Shown piece by piece: positions 8,856 to 16,688 of a stretch of 64,000 nt of DNA (its first letter is position 1; each line of letters starts with the position of its first letter). A model generated the notes under the pieces. That model ran no database searches and was not told where the DNA came from. It saw only the letters and a list, made by a program, of their open reading frames with translations. Position numbers and translations under genes: made by a program. Location: contig NZ_CANLKW010000003.1 of the NCBI RefSeq assembly GCF_947491795.1, forward strand, positions 62,001-126,000, given 5' to 3'. The DNA comes from an uncultured Roseobacter sp. GTDB taxonomy: Bacteria; Pseudomonadota; Alphaproteobacteria; Rhodobacterales; Rhodobacteraceae.

Positions 8856-9671
8856 TCAACCCTCTGCCTTTGCGTTGTTTTCAAAGCCGCGTTGGGCCTC
8901 TGCCGTTGCAGTCCGGCAAAGATCATCTTCCGGCACAGGCACGGATTTGAGTTTGGTAACTTCCAAAGGCGCGGGCACTTCACCTGCGCGTGGGTCCAAC
9001 GGATGTGGACAATTGGACAGCGCAATCAACAAATCCATCTCGGCGCGCAAAGCGACCCAGTCCCCTTCACCGATCATACCGGCACGCCATTCAAACTGAC
9101 CCTCGGCATCCACACGGACGGGCGCAAACAGATTCAACAAAGGCATCAGGTCGCAACGATCCAACCCCAGCTTGGCGGCGGCCAGCACCATATTGTCCCG
9201 GGTGTTGCGCAGGTTTGGATCCCCATATTGCGCCACTGTCGCAGGCGTTGACCCCCCCGTCAGCGCATCATGGGCACCAGCGCTGTCTTCGACAATCGAC
9301 AGCATTACGCGGCCCATGTCCGAAAAGACGACGCGGCCTTTCTTCAGTTCAGTCGTCCACTGCAGTTTGACCGTGTCAGGCAGGTTCATCCGTTCTGTCG
9401 TGTCTTTAGCCGCCCATCCAGCCAGTGATACGGCTGATACCGGGCCCTGCCGCTCAAGGCGCAGCACCTCGCCCCTGGAAAGGCGCAACGTCGTGTACCA
9501 TCCGCCGGGGATGCTGCGCGACATGGCTACGGACCCCTCCTCGGGCACCGGTCCGGGGCGCGGGCTGGGCGTTGGCAGGGTCTTGGGCGAAAACTCCAAT
9601 CCAACGCGCTGGTGTTCTTCGTAGCGTTGCCTGTCGGCGGCGATTTGTTCCGCTGTGCGGTGGATATGCAT
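8856..9671 (-). CDS. Carboxyguanidine deiminase subunit, DUF1989, larger paralogue
   Basis: The protein is 271 residues from the ATG at 9671 (MHIHRTAEQIAADRQRYEEH), 1 nt after the ATPase stop with GGAG just upstream. The frame is open 15 codons further, but that part overlaps the ATPase gene. The C-terminal two thirds is homologous in layout to the smaller subunit (GAHDALTGG, LLNLFAPV, LIALSNCPHPLDPRAG) but lacks the Cys-Cys-x-Cys cluster; it also has an extra N-terminal region rich in Pro and Arg. The likely role is as partner of the smaller DUF1989 subunit in a heteromeric deiminase acting after the carboxylase. The loss of the Cys cluster suggests that only the smaller subunit carries that metal site. 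Confidence 0.82.
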   Translation of the reverse strand: MHIHRTAEQIAADRQRYEEHQRVGLEFSPKTLPTPSPRPGPVPEEGSVAMSRSIPGGWYTTLRLSRGEVLRLERQGPVSAVSLAGWAAKDTTERMNLPDTVKLQWTTELKKGRVVFSDMGRVMLSIVEDSAGAHDALTGGSTPATVAQYGDPNLRNTRDNMVLAAAKLGLDRCDLMPLLNLFAPVRVDAEGQFEWRAGMIGEGDWVALRAEMDLLIALSNCPHPLDPRAGEVPAPLEVTKLKSVPVPEDDLCRTATAEAQRGFENNAKAEG

Positions 9672-9672
9672 C

Positions 9673-10503
9673 TCAGGTCTCCGTTTTGGTTTCGGGTCGT
9701 CCCGCAGTTGCTGCATGAAGGGTCAGGTCGTCCCAACCCATCGCGAATTCCGATTGGAAAATCGTGTGGCCGCCCGCCTTGCGGGGGGGCCAGATCTCGA
9801 TGTCTTTGGTGACAGACGCACCATAACGCTCTGCCTCTTCTGGCAAAGTCCGGGTGCGGCCCAATGCAACGACACGAGTGCCAAGTGTAAATGCCTCGCG
9901 CAGATCATGGGTTACCATCACAACCGTCATTGGCAATTCGTTCCAAAGCCGTTTCATCAAGTGGTGAATATCTGTCCGAATGCCAGGGTCCAGCGCGCCA
10001 AAGGGTTCATCCAGCAAAAGCACACGCGGCTTCATCATAAGCGCCTGCGCCAGGGCAAGGCGTTGCTGCATTCCGCCAGACAGTTGTGCTGGGTATTTGT
10101 CTTCGGATCCAGCCAACCCAACTTCGGCAATCATCTGGTGCGAGGCCTCTCGGAGGTCACGCCGCGCCGCGCCAAACAAGCGCCCCCAAATGCGTTCCGA
10201 TTGCAGTTCAGGACCCAGCATCACATTCCCCAGAACAGTCAGATGCGGAAACACCGAGTATTTCTGATACACAACGCCGCGGTCCGGTCCCGGCTCTTGT
10301 GGCAAGGCAACGCCGTCCAGCAATATCGTCCCCCGTGTCACTTCTTCCTGCCCCAACAACAGTCGCAACAGGGTCGATTTTCCACAGCCCGACGGCCCGA
10401 CCAACGCCACGAACGACCGGGGGGCTACATCAAAGCTGAGATTTTCCAGCACAATCTGATCGCCGTACTCCTTCCAGACGTTCTTGAGCATCAGTGCCGT
10501 CAT
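9673..10503 (-). CDS. ABC transporter ATP-binding protein of the guanidine operon (nitrate/taurine type)
   Basis: This 276-residue ATPase starts at 10503, where its ATG overlaps the permease TGA (ATGA). Walker A (GPSGCGKST) is at residues 36-44, then VVYQKYSVFPHL with the Q-loop, LSGGMQQRLALAQAL as signature and VLLLDEPFGALD as Walker B. The LSGGMQQR and DPGIR features place it with NrtD/SsuB/TauB importers. It would power uptake of guanidine or a guanidino compound together with the adjacent permease and binding protein. The position inside a riboswitch-controlled operon supports this assignment; direct substrate evidence is lacking. Confidence 0.88.
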   Translation of the reverse strand: MTALMLKNVWKEYGDQIVLENLSFDVAPRSFVALVGPSGCGKSTLLRLLLGQEEVTRGTILLDGVALPQEPGPDRGVVYQKYSVFPHLTVLGNVMLGPELQSERIWGRLFGAARRDLREASHQMIAEVGLAGSEDKYPAQLSGGMQQRLALAQALMMKPRVLLLDEPFGALDPGIRTDIHHLMKRLWNELPMTVVMVTHDLREAFTLGTRVVALGRTRTLPEEAERYGASVTKDIEIWPPRKAGGHTIFQSEFAMGWDDLTLHAATAGRPETKTET

Positions 10504-11318
10504 CTGCCGCCCTCCAATTCGGACCAGGGGAACAGCCGTCGGCGCAGCCGGTCGATGGCAAAATCCGCACTGGCCGCCAGAAAGGTGATCCACGCGACAT
10601 AGGGAAAAATCACGTCCATCGACAGATAACGCCGCACCAGAAAGATCCGGTATCCCAACCCACTGTCGGCTGAGATTGCCTCTGCAGCGATCAGAAACAG
10701 AAATGCGGGCCCAAGTTGCAGACGCAGACTGCTGAGCAGCCGTGGCATAACTTGTGGCAACACAATTCGCACGGCGATCAGCCAGCTTGAGGCTGACAAA
10801 GTTTCCGCCTTGACGATCTGTTCGCGTGGCAAGGCCAGAACCGTCTGCGCCAGATCGCGGATCATGATGGGTGCCACACCAATGACGATCAGCGCAATCT
10901 TGGAGGTCTCACCCAGGCCCAATGAGATAAACAGAATGGGCAGAAGCGCCAGCGGTGGCACCATCGAGATGAAATTCACGAAAGGTACCAGGAGCGCACG
11001 CAGGAACGGCAAAGTACCAACGCCGATGCCAATCATCAGCGCCAAGACCGTGGAAATCCCTAACCCCGCGCTCAATCGTTTCAGGCTGGACCACGTGTCC
11101 GACCAAAGCAGATAGTCACCCGTCCGCCGATCGGGGGTAAAGGCCATCAGATCAACCGCAGCCGCAATACTGCTGAGCGCCGGCAACAGCTTGTCGTTCG
11201 GATTTTCGGCCAGTCGAGCTGCCGATCCCAGCAGATAGACGAGGATCAGCAACACGAAAGGTGCGAACTTCAACGCCGTCGCCACAGGCGGCGACAGCTG
11301 CTGGTTGATCAGGCGCAT
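10500..11318 (-). CDS. ABC transporter permease of the guanidine operon
   Basis: This 272-residue inner-membrane protein has about six hydrophobic segments (for example FAPFVLLILVYLLGSAA near the N-terminus). A BPD_transp_1 coupling region reads AETLSASSWLIAVRIVLPQVMPR, the EAA-type loop that docks on the ATPase. Length and layout match the SsuC/TauC/NrtB family. It starts 15 nt after the binding-protein stop and overlaps the ATPase start by 4 nt. It would form the homodimeric channel for the imported guanidino compound. Confidence 0.87.
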   Translation of the reverse strand: MRLINQQLSPPVATALKFAPFVLLILVYLLGSAARLAENPNDKLLPALSSIAAAVDLMAFTPDRRTGDYLLWSDTWSSLKRLSAGLGISTVLALMIGIGVGTLPFLRALLVPFVNFISMVPPLALLPILFISLGLGETSKIALIVIGVAPIMIRDLAQTVLALPREQIVKAETLSASSWLIAVRIVLPQVMPRLLSSLRLQLGPAFLFLIAAEAISADSGLGYRIFLVRRYLSMDVIFPYVAWITFLAASADFAIDRLRRRLFPWSELEGGR

Positions 11319-11333
11319 CGGTTGGCTTTCCGT

Positions 11334-12404
11334 TTACAGTGCGCCGTCGGCCGCCATCTGCATATATGTGTTGTCAAAGCGGAACTTCACATTGGCCGTA
11401 TCGCCCAGGATCGTGCCATCGGGCAATTCGATCCCGATTGCGTCCTGGGATGTTGCACCGGGCGTCAACAAGCCTTTATCGAACAGAAAGGCGCGCACCA
11501 GATCCATCGTCGCGCCAAGCTCGGAAGAACTGGTAAAGGCAACCGCCTCCGCTGGGTCTGGAAAGAGCCTGGTTGCAGCCATCTGCGCCTCAAACCCGGC
11601 CTGGTCCGTGCCAGAGGCCGCACCCATCGCAGCACGGGCCGCCGCGCCCTCTTGGGTATCCGAGGTCATCAAGGCAACGGTTTCGTACCAGATCCCGGCC
11701 AACGCTTGCCCAAACTTGGGATTGTCCGCCAGAACATCCGTATTAGCGACCATCAGATCAATGATCTCGCCCGAGATCTGCGAGCTATCGAAGACCTTTA
11801 CCGCATCCGGCAGGGCAGCGATTTCGGACACCATGGGGTTCCACGTGACCATTGCGATCACATCGGGGGTCTGGAACGCCCCGACCATGTCGGGATCAGC
11901 TGTGTTGATCACCTTCACGTCCCGCTCAGAAAGCCCCGCGCTGTCCAGTGCGCGCGCAAGCAGGTAGTGCGAGACCGAGAACTCCACGAGATTAACGTCA
12001 CGTCCGGCGATATCGGCCAATACCCCTTCGCCCTTAATGAACACAGCGTCATTTCCATCAGAGAAATCCCCAACGATCACAGCCGTTGTATCTACACCTC
12101 CGGCGGACGGGATAGACAAGCCATCCATGTTGGTGAGCGTAACCGCGTCATAACCGCCCGCCGTGTATTGGTTGATCGATTCCACGTAATCATTGAACTG
12201 CGTCACCGCGATAGAAATGCCGTACTTATCTGCCCATTTGTCGACAATCCCCGTGTCAGAAGCATACCCCCAGGGCATCCACCCCACATAAATCGACCAG
12301 GCTACTTTGAAATCTGTCTTTTCCTGCGCCCATACTGCGGGTCCAAAACTAAGCGCGCCAAGCGTTGCAAGCGCGGTGATTGTCAGTCTGCGTGTGATAG
12401 TCAT
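11334..12404 (-). CDS. ABC transporter periplasmic substrate-binding protein, first gene of the guanidine operon
   Basis: This 356-residue protein has a Sec signal peptide (MTITRRLTITALATLGALSF, cleavage likely after AVWA-Q). The mature part, FKVAWSIYVGWMPWGYA, is typical of the NMT1/TauA-like binding-protein class. It is the first gene after the guanidine-I riboswitch, and its start codon lies 4 nt after a hairpin that contains its ribosome-binding site. Guanidine or a guanidino compound is therefore the expected ligand. Related genes are often misannotated as nitrate, taurine or urea binding proteins; I infer the ligand from the riboswitch and the downstream enzymes. Confidence 0.87.
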   Translation of the reverse strand: MTITRRLTITALATLGALSFGPAVWAQEKTDFKVAWSIYVGWMPWGYASDTGIVDKWADKYGISIAVTQFNDYVESINQYTAGGYDAVTLTNMDGLSIPSAGGVDTTAVIVGDFSDGNDAVFIKGEGVLADIAGRDVNLVEFSVSHYLLARALDSAGLSERDVKVINTADPDMVGAFQTPDVIAMVTWNPMVSEIAALPDAVKVFDSSQISGEIIDLMVANTDVLADNPKFGQALAGIWYETVALMTSDTQEGAAARAAMGAASGTDQAGFEAQMAATRLFPDPAEAVAFTSSSELGATMDLVRAFLFDKGLLTPGATSQDAIGIELPDGTILGDTANVKFRFDNTYMQMAADGAL

Positions 12405-12408
12405 TGAA

Positions 12409-12436
12409 CTTCCCTTTCAGTTTTCAAAAAGGGAAG
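12409..12436 (-). promoter_or_regulatory. Hairpin covering the ribosome-binding site of the guanidine operon
   Basis: On the minus strand a perfect 9-bp stem (CTTCCCTTT with AAAGGGAAG) closes a 10-nt loop and ends 4 nt before the ATG at 12404. The 3' arm contains the purine-rich Shine-Dalgarno region, so the folded form should block translation. An AAGGGA in the linker next to the aptamer could compete for the 5' arm. This is a plausible expression platform for the riboswitch acting on translation. The stem is seen directly; the switching is inferred. Confidence 0.65.
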
Positions 12437-12474
12437 GTCTGCAAGACTTCGCGACCAATCCCTTGGCAGTGCGA

Positions 12475-12578
12475 GGTCTCCCGGGCTTTTGTCCCGCCGT
12501 GTGACTGGAAAGCATTTCTCTCCTTCCAGTTTTGGCTCTCGGACCAAACGCGTGTTGCCACGCCGGAACCCTAGCCAA
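12475..12578 (-). promoter_or_regulatory. Guanidine-I riboswitch (ykkC class)
   Basis: Read on the minus strand, the leader contains the conserved landmarks of the ykkC guanidine-I aptamer in order: GGCTAGGGTTCCG, a GCGTG-GCAA-CACGC hairpin, TTGGTCCGAGAGCCAA closing the outer stem (TTGGCT with AGCCAA), a variable ACTGGAA/TTTCCAGT stem, then ACACGGCGGGACAAAAGCCC followed by GGGAGA. The class binds guanidinium and turns on guanidine export or breakdown genes. It sits about 70 nt upstream of an ABC importer, DUF1989 and carboxylase operon, a known context. I matched it by eye; a covariance-model search would confirm the exact ends. Confidence 0.93.
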
Positions 12579-13541
12579 TAAACTCTTCTTAAAGCTTTTC
12601 CAGAACGTCCCGAGAGGCAAGCGCAGGCATGGCCAACGTACGAATTTGACCTGCGTGAAAGAAAAATGCGCAGACTTTTGGCGAGATGCCCAAAAATCGC
12701 CCGCCAGGAAAATACCGGATGCCACCAATTTGCCTCAGAAAGTGGACACGCATCTTTGTGGGCTATTTTCGCATTGCACCCTAAGTCCGCTCCCTTTGTC
12801 CCGCGGTTGCACGGTCTTCAGCACAGCCAAACATACAAAAATCAGGTGCAGGACCTATTGCCAAACCGCATGCCAGCTGTCGTCACAATTATTGCCGCAG
12901 CCCCTTTAGATTTGTGTCAGCTGCCCTTGCGGGCGCCTGCGGAAACTGAGCTCGATGCAGGCTTTGCGAGTATGGCCGTAATTATCGTGCCCATAATTAA
13001 ACCGCACCTCTGCCCTGCGCCCGCCTGATGCGCGGCGAAGCCGTTGGATTTGCTAGTGGCAACACGAGATTGCGAGCAGGCAGCAGGCTGACTTTATACT
13101 CAGAAAGTCTTTGAAAACAGAAGGCGCGCGCACGCTTGTCCTCTTCTGAGTGACACCGGTCCGGAGCACGGTTTAAGGAGTGTTCCTGTTAAAGCAACGT
13201 CTCAGTACAGCCCGCGCGAATGCTCTGATCCTTGGGTCAGCCGGCGTGGCGATAACACTGCGCGGCGGAACGGGCATCCTCTTTCCGCAAAATCCCGGTG
13301 AACCCATGGCGTTGCCTGCCGATATGGTTCGGGCAGTTGGAAACAATGGATTTCGGCCGACAGTGTTGAAACACTCAAAAATTCGACTGCTGTGTTTTTA
13401 TGCCACCAGTCATTTCCGCGGCCGTGTTCAAACCAAGTGCCCAATGGAACCCGTGAGAGCCTCTGACATTGCCGAAGTGGGTCTTAAACTGACCTGTATC
13501 GACGAATTTCAGGCAAAGCCTTTCACGGCAAAGTTTTTTAT

Positions 13542-13568
13542 CGGTTTTCGCGAAAACCGGGGTTTTTC
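13542..13568 (+). terminator. Possible rho-independent terminator built on an 18-nt perfect palindrome
   Basis: CGGTTTTCGCGAAAACCG (13542-13559) is a perfect inverted repeat, followed on the plus strand by GGGTTTTTC. Stem and T-run fit a weak terminator for plus-strand transcription. There is no confident gene upstream on that strand, so it may be a relic of a lost gene. Confidence 0.4.
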
Positions 13569-13946
13569 AACATAATCGGCTGGACTCAGACGTTGGCGTA
13601 TCCGAAAACCTGCTTTCTTTACCTGGGGTGCCAGCCTGATAACGGTTCTGAAAGCCACACTCCAGATCACATCCCTCATCACGGCCCCAACACCAGGCGT
13701 CCTCATACCTGTGATATCTTGCTTAATTCTGTTGGCCGTTGGTGTGGCGTTGTTGTTTCCGTTGCCCGAGGAACGTCTTCTCAGAAGGTCCGTTTAAGCA
13801 GCGAAACCAAATGTAACGTGCAGACCAGCGAGGAAAAGCATACCTCACCGTTTGGAAAAATCGCATACCAGTAGAGCTGCAGCGCCACTGTGTTTGCTCA
13901 TGCCGGATCGATCTTTGAAATGTATCAAACCGCAGTCCTGAATCAC

Positions 13947-13973
13947 AATGCCGCGTCCATTGAACACGGCATT
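13947..13973 (-). terminator. Hairpin just after cyanase, possible terminator
   Basis: On the minus strand AATGCCG pairs with CGGCATT (7 bp) around a 13-nt loop that starts 12 nt after the cynS stop codon. No T-tract follows, so it may be a 3'-end stabilising hairpin or a weak terminator of the cyanate operon. Confidence 0.35.
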
Positions 13974-13985
13974 GATTTGCCAACT

Positions 13986-14456
13986 TTACCAGCTGTTGTA
14001 GCCGAGGAACTTGCCTGACATCTCGACCTTTACACGGTCGCCCTTTGGGTTTTCGACCCGCGTGACGGACATGTCGAAATCGATGGCTGACATGATGCCG
14101 TCACCAAACTTTTCCTGGATGATCGCCTTGAGCGTAGGTCCATATACCCCAACGATCTCGTAAAAGCGGTATATGCAGGGATCGGTCGGCACCGCCTGTT
14201 CCCAAATCTTTGTAGGGCTTTCGGCCAGAACACTTTCCGCTCCCTGTGGCAGGCCCATCACCGACACCATCAGCTTCGCTTTTTCCGGCGGAAAGGCATT
14301 CATGCCCATGGCGGCGGAATGGGTCCAGATCGGTGACATGTCGATTTTCTCAGCAATTTCCTCCCACGTCAGGCCAGCCTGTTTTTTGGCCGACAGGATC
14401 ATTGCTGTGACGTCTTCTTTGGTCATCGTTTCTGTCATTGTGATTGTATCCTTCAT
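13986..14456 (-). CDS. cynS: Cyanate hydratase (cyanase)
   Basis: Cyanase converts cyanate and bicarbonate to ammonia and carbon dioxide (via carbamate), supplying nitrogen and removing toxic cyanate. The product is 156 residues, the same size as E. coli CynS. The catalytic triad is present: R97 and E100 in YRFYEIVGVYG and S123 in FGDGIMSAIDF, offset by one from E. coli R96, E99 and S122. The N-terminal part is the usual helix-turn-helix-like bundle (AGLTWEEIAEKI). It starts 1 nt after the stop of the NTF2-like gene and is the last gene of the cyanate ABC operon. ATGs 6 and 10 codons downstream are alternative starts. Confidence 0.96.
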   Translation of the reverse strand: MKDTITMTETMTKEDVTAMILSAKKQAGLTWEEIAEKIDMSPIWTHSAAMGMNAFPPEKAKLMVSVMGLPQGAESVLAESPTKIWEQAVPTDPCIYRFYEIVGVYGPTLKAIIQEKFGDGIMSAIDFDMSVTRVENPKGDRVKVEMSGKFLGYNSW

Positions 14457-14457
14457 T

Positions 14458-14937
14458 TTACAGTCCTAACTCTGTCAGTCCGGGGTGATCTTGTGGCCGG
14501 GCCGTGCCTTCGGGCCAGTGAAACAGGCGATCTTCAGGTGCGATCGGCACGTCGTTGATCGAGGCGTGGCGCACAGCCATGTAACCAGGGGCGTCGAATT
14601 CCCAGTTCTCGTTGCCGTGCGACCTGAACCACTGCCCGTTCCCGTCGTGCCATTCGTAGCAAAAACGCACCGCAATCCTGTCGTCGCCATGGCACCAGAT
14701 TTCCTTGATCAGGCGATATCCGTTTTCGGTGGACCATTTGCGCGTCAGAAAGGCTTCTATCTCGGCACGTCCGCTCAGGAACTCCGACCGGTTGCGCCAT
14801 CTGGTGTCGGGTGTGTAGGCCAAGGCCACCCGGGCCGGATCACGGCTGTTCCAGGCGTCCTCTGCCATGCGCACTTTTCTGATCGCCATGTCGTGCGAAA
14901 AAGGCGGCACTGGCGGGCGCGGTGTCTGCTCGGTCAC
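14458..14937 (-). CDS. NTF2-like (DUF1348/SnoaL-type) protein
   Basis: This 159-residue protein shows the DUF1348 pattern of small cone-shaped NTF2-fold proteins: [54 protein letters not shown], and [19 protein letters not shown]. Its function is unknown. It lies between the transporter ATPase (4 nt) and cyanase (1 nt), so co-translation with cyanate uptake and breakdown is likely. It may bind a small ligand or support cyanase; nothing in the sequence decides this. Confidence 0.8.
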   Translation of the reverse strand: MTEQTPRPPVPPFSHDMAIRKVRMAEDAWNSRDPARVALAYTPDTRWRNRSEFLSGRAEIEAFLTRKWSTENGYRLIKEIWCHGDDRIAVRFCYEWHDGNGQWFRSHGNENWEFDAPGYMAVRHASINDVPIAPEDRLFHWPEGTARPQDHPGLTELGL

Positions 14938-14941
14938 GAAA

Positions 14942-15844
14942 TCAAACCTCTACAGCGCGCAACAGCGGCGCAGGCTCGGGGTCGTCGGTTCCGGCCTCAC
15001 CGGTCAGATCAATACGCACGGTTTCCGGGCTGTTGGGGCCATCCGCTTTACCGGACAGTTCCGCCGAGCGTTGCGCAAGAAAATGTACCAGATGGTTTCG
15101 AATGGCGTAATAATTCGGATGTTCGACGATGTCGTTGCGCACGCGCGGGCGGGGGATTGTGATCTCGACATTCTCGGCCACCTGCGCCATCGGGCCATTT
15201 GTCATCAGCAGAATACGGTCCGCCAGCAGGATGGCCTCGTCGATGTCATGGGTGATCATAAAAACGGTCTGGTCAGTATCGCTCCAGACCTTGATCAGTT
15301 CTTCCTGGATCGTTCCGCGCGTCAGCGCGTCCAACGCACCAAAAGGTTCATCAAGCAGCAGCAGCTTGGGCTCATTGGCAAAGGCGCGCGCAATGGACAC
15401 ACGCTGGCGCATGCCGCCCGATAACTGGCTGGGCTTGCGGTGAATGGCGTCACCGGTCAGACCGACCTTGGCCAGAAAGGCGGTCGAATGCTCGATCACC
15501 CGCGCCTTGCCCCATTGTGGAAACCGGGCTGCAACGCCAAAAGTCACGTTCCTGAGCGCGCTGAGCCACGGCAGCAGCGAATAGTTCTGGAACACCACAC
15601 CCCGGTCCAGACTGGGCCCCGACACTTCGAAGCCGTCCATTTTTACAACGCCACTGGTGGGCTCTGAAAGACCCGCCAGAATGTTCATGATGGTGGATTT
15701 GCCGCAGCCAGAATGGCCAAGGATGCAAACGAATTCGCCTTTTTCGATGCCAAAGCTGGCATCCTTAAAGACGGTGAATTCGTTCCCCTACCCGTCCGGG
15801 TATCGCTGGGTGAGTTGCTCAATGCTCAGAAAAGGCTTTGCCAT
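14942..15844 (-). pseudogene. Cyanate/nitrate ABC transporter ATP-binding protein gene with in-frame TAG at codon 19
   Basis: The natural start is the ATG at 15844, 10 nt after the permease stop, giving MAKPFLSIEQLTQRYPDG. Codon 19 is TAG (15790-15788), after which the same frame continues GNEFTVFKDASFGIEKGEF. Walker A (GHSGCGKST) is at residues 43-51, followed by LSGGMRQRVSIARAF, LLLLDEPFGALD, MITHDIDEA and an NrtD/CynD-like C-terminus, to a total of 300 codons. A Lys codon (AAG to TAG) would restore it. Restart at the next Met (codon 53, 15688) would lose Walker A and so give an inactive ATPase. Without suppression or a borrowed ATPase the cyanate importer would fail. A sequencing error is equally possible. 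Confidence 0.8.
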
Positions 15845-15854
15845 TTGATCGTTC

Positions 15855-16688
15855 CTATTCGGTGTAGGCGACTGCGCGCTGCAGCAGACCGAACATGGAG
15901 TCCAGCAGCATGCCCACAACACCAATCATGAGGATGGAAAAGATGACGGACGTCAGATCTAGATTGTTCCACTCGTTCCAGACGTAATAGCCGATGCCCG
16001 TACCACCCACGAGCATCTCTGCCGCGACAATCACCAGCCAGGCGATGCCGATTGAGATACGCATACCTGTCACAATCGTGGGTGCGGCGGCAGGCAGGAT
16101 CACAGTAAACGCGGTTTTCAGAGGGCCCAGCTCATGGGTCCGGGCGACATTCACCCAGTCCTCCCGCACGCCCGCGACGCCAAAGGCGGTATTGATGAGC
16201 ATCGGCCATATGGAGCAAATGAAGATGACAAAGATTGCACTGGCCTCACTGTCCTGAATGACGAACAGAGCAAGCGGCATCCATGCCAATGGCGAGATCG
16301 GGCGCAACACCTGGATGAAGGGGTTCAGTGCCTTGTAAGCGACCGAGGACATCCCGATCAGGAACCCCAGCGGGATTGCGATCAGTGCGGCCAGAAAATA
16401 CCCCGTCAGGACGCGGTAAATGGAATAGCCGATCTGAATACCGATGCCCTTGTCGTTTGGCCCCGCATCATAGAACGGGTTGGACAATTGCTCCCACGCT
16501 TTACCCAGCACCTGGCTGGGGGGCGGCACGCCGGCCTTGGGCTGGCCACCACCGGTCAGCAATTCGTATTCTGTCAGTTCTCCGACGGCTTTCTGTGCGG
16601 GGATCGACATTTCCCAGATCAGACAGCCGACGACCAAAAGCAGCACTGATAACAGCGCTGCCTTTTTGTTTTCCGACAGGGCGCGCAT
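15855..16688 (-). CDS. Cyanate/nitrate-type ABC transporter permease (NrtB/CmpB family)
   Basis: This 277-residue inner-membrane protein has five to six transmembrane segments, starting with LLSVLLLVVGCLIWEMSI. The coupling loop reads VARTHELGPLKTAFTVILPAAAPTIVTGMRISIGIAW, and the end has VIVAAEMLVGGTGIGYYVWN, as in NrtB and CynB. It overlaps the binding-protein stop by one base (TGATG). It would move cyanate (or nitrate or bicarbonate, which the family also transports) into the cell. Linkage to cyanase favours cyanate. Confidence 0.9.
   Translation of the reverse strand: MRALSENKKAALLSVLLLVVGCLIWEMSIPAQKAVGELTEYELLTGGGQPKAGVPPPSQVLGKAWEQLSNPFYDAGPNDKGIGIQIGYSIYRVLTGYFLAALIAIPLGFLIGMSSVAYKALNPFIQVLRPISPLAWMPLALFVIQDSEASAIFVIFICSIWPMLINTAFGVAGVREDWVNVARTHELGPLKTAFTVILPAAAPTIVTGMRISIGIAWLVIVAAEMLVGGTGIGYYVWNEWNNLDLTSVIFSILMIGVVGMLLDSMFGLLQRAVAYTE

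Larger units (their letters stand above)
12579..13985. other. Long gene-poor stretch between the guanidine and cyanate operons
   Basis: No convincing complete gene was found in about 1.4 kb. The guanidine promoter must lie at the left end of this stretch. A reading frame at 13576-13800 on the plus strand has a hydrophobic run (LIPVISCLILLAVGVALLFP) followed by LPEERLLRRSV and a stop. It looks like the tail of a transporter, but it has no good start. A frame at 13180-13575 has no recognisable domain. Two hairpins are listed separately. The whole suggests a decayed locus, though non-coding sequence cannot be excluded. Confidence 0.45.
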
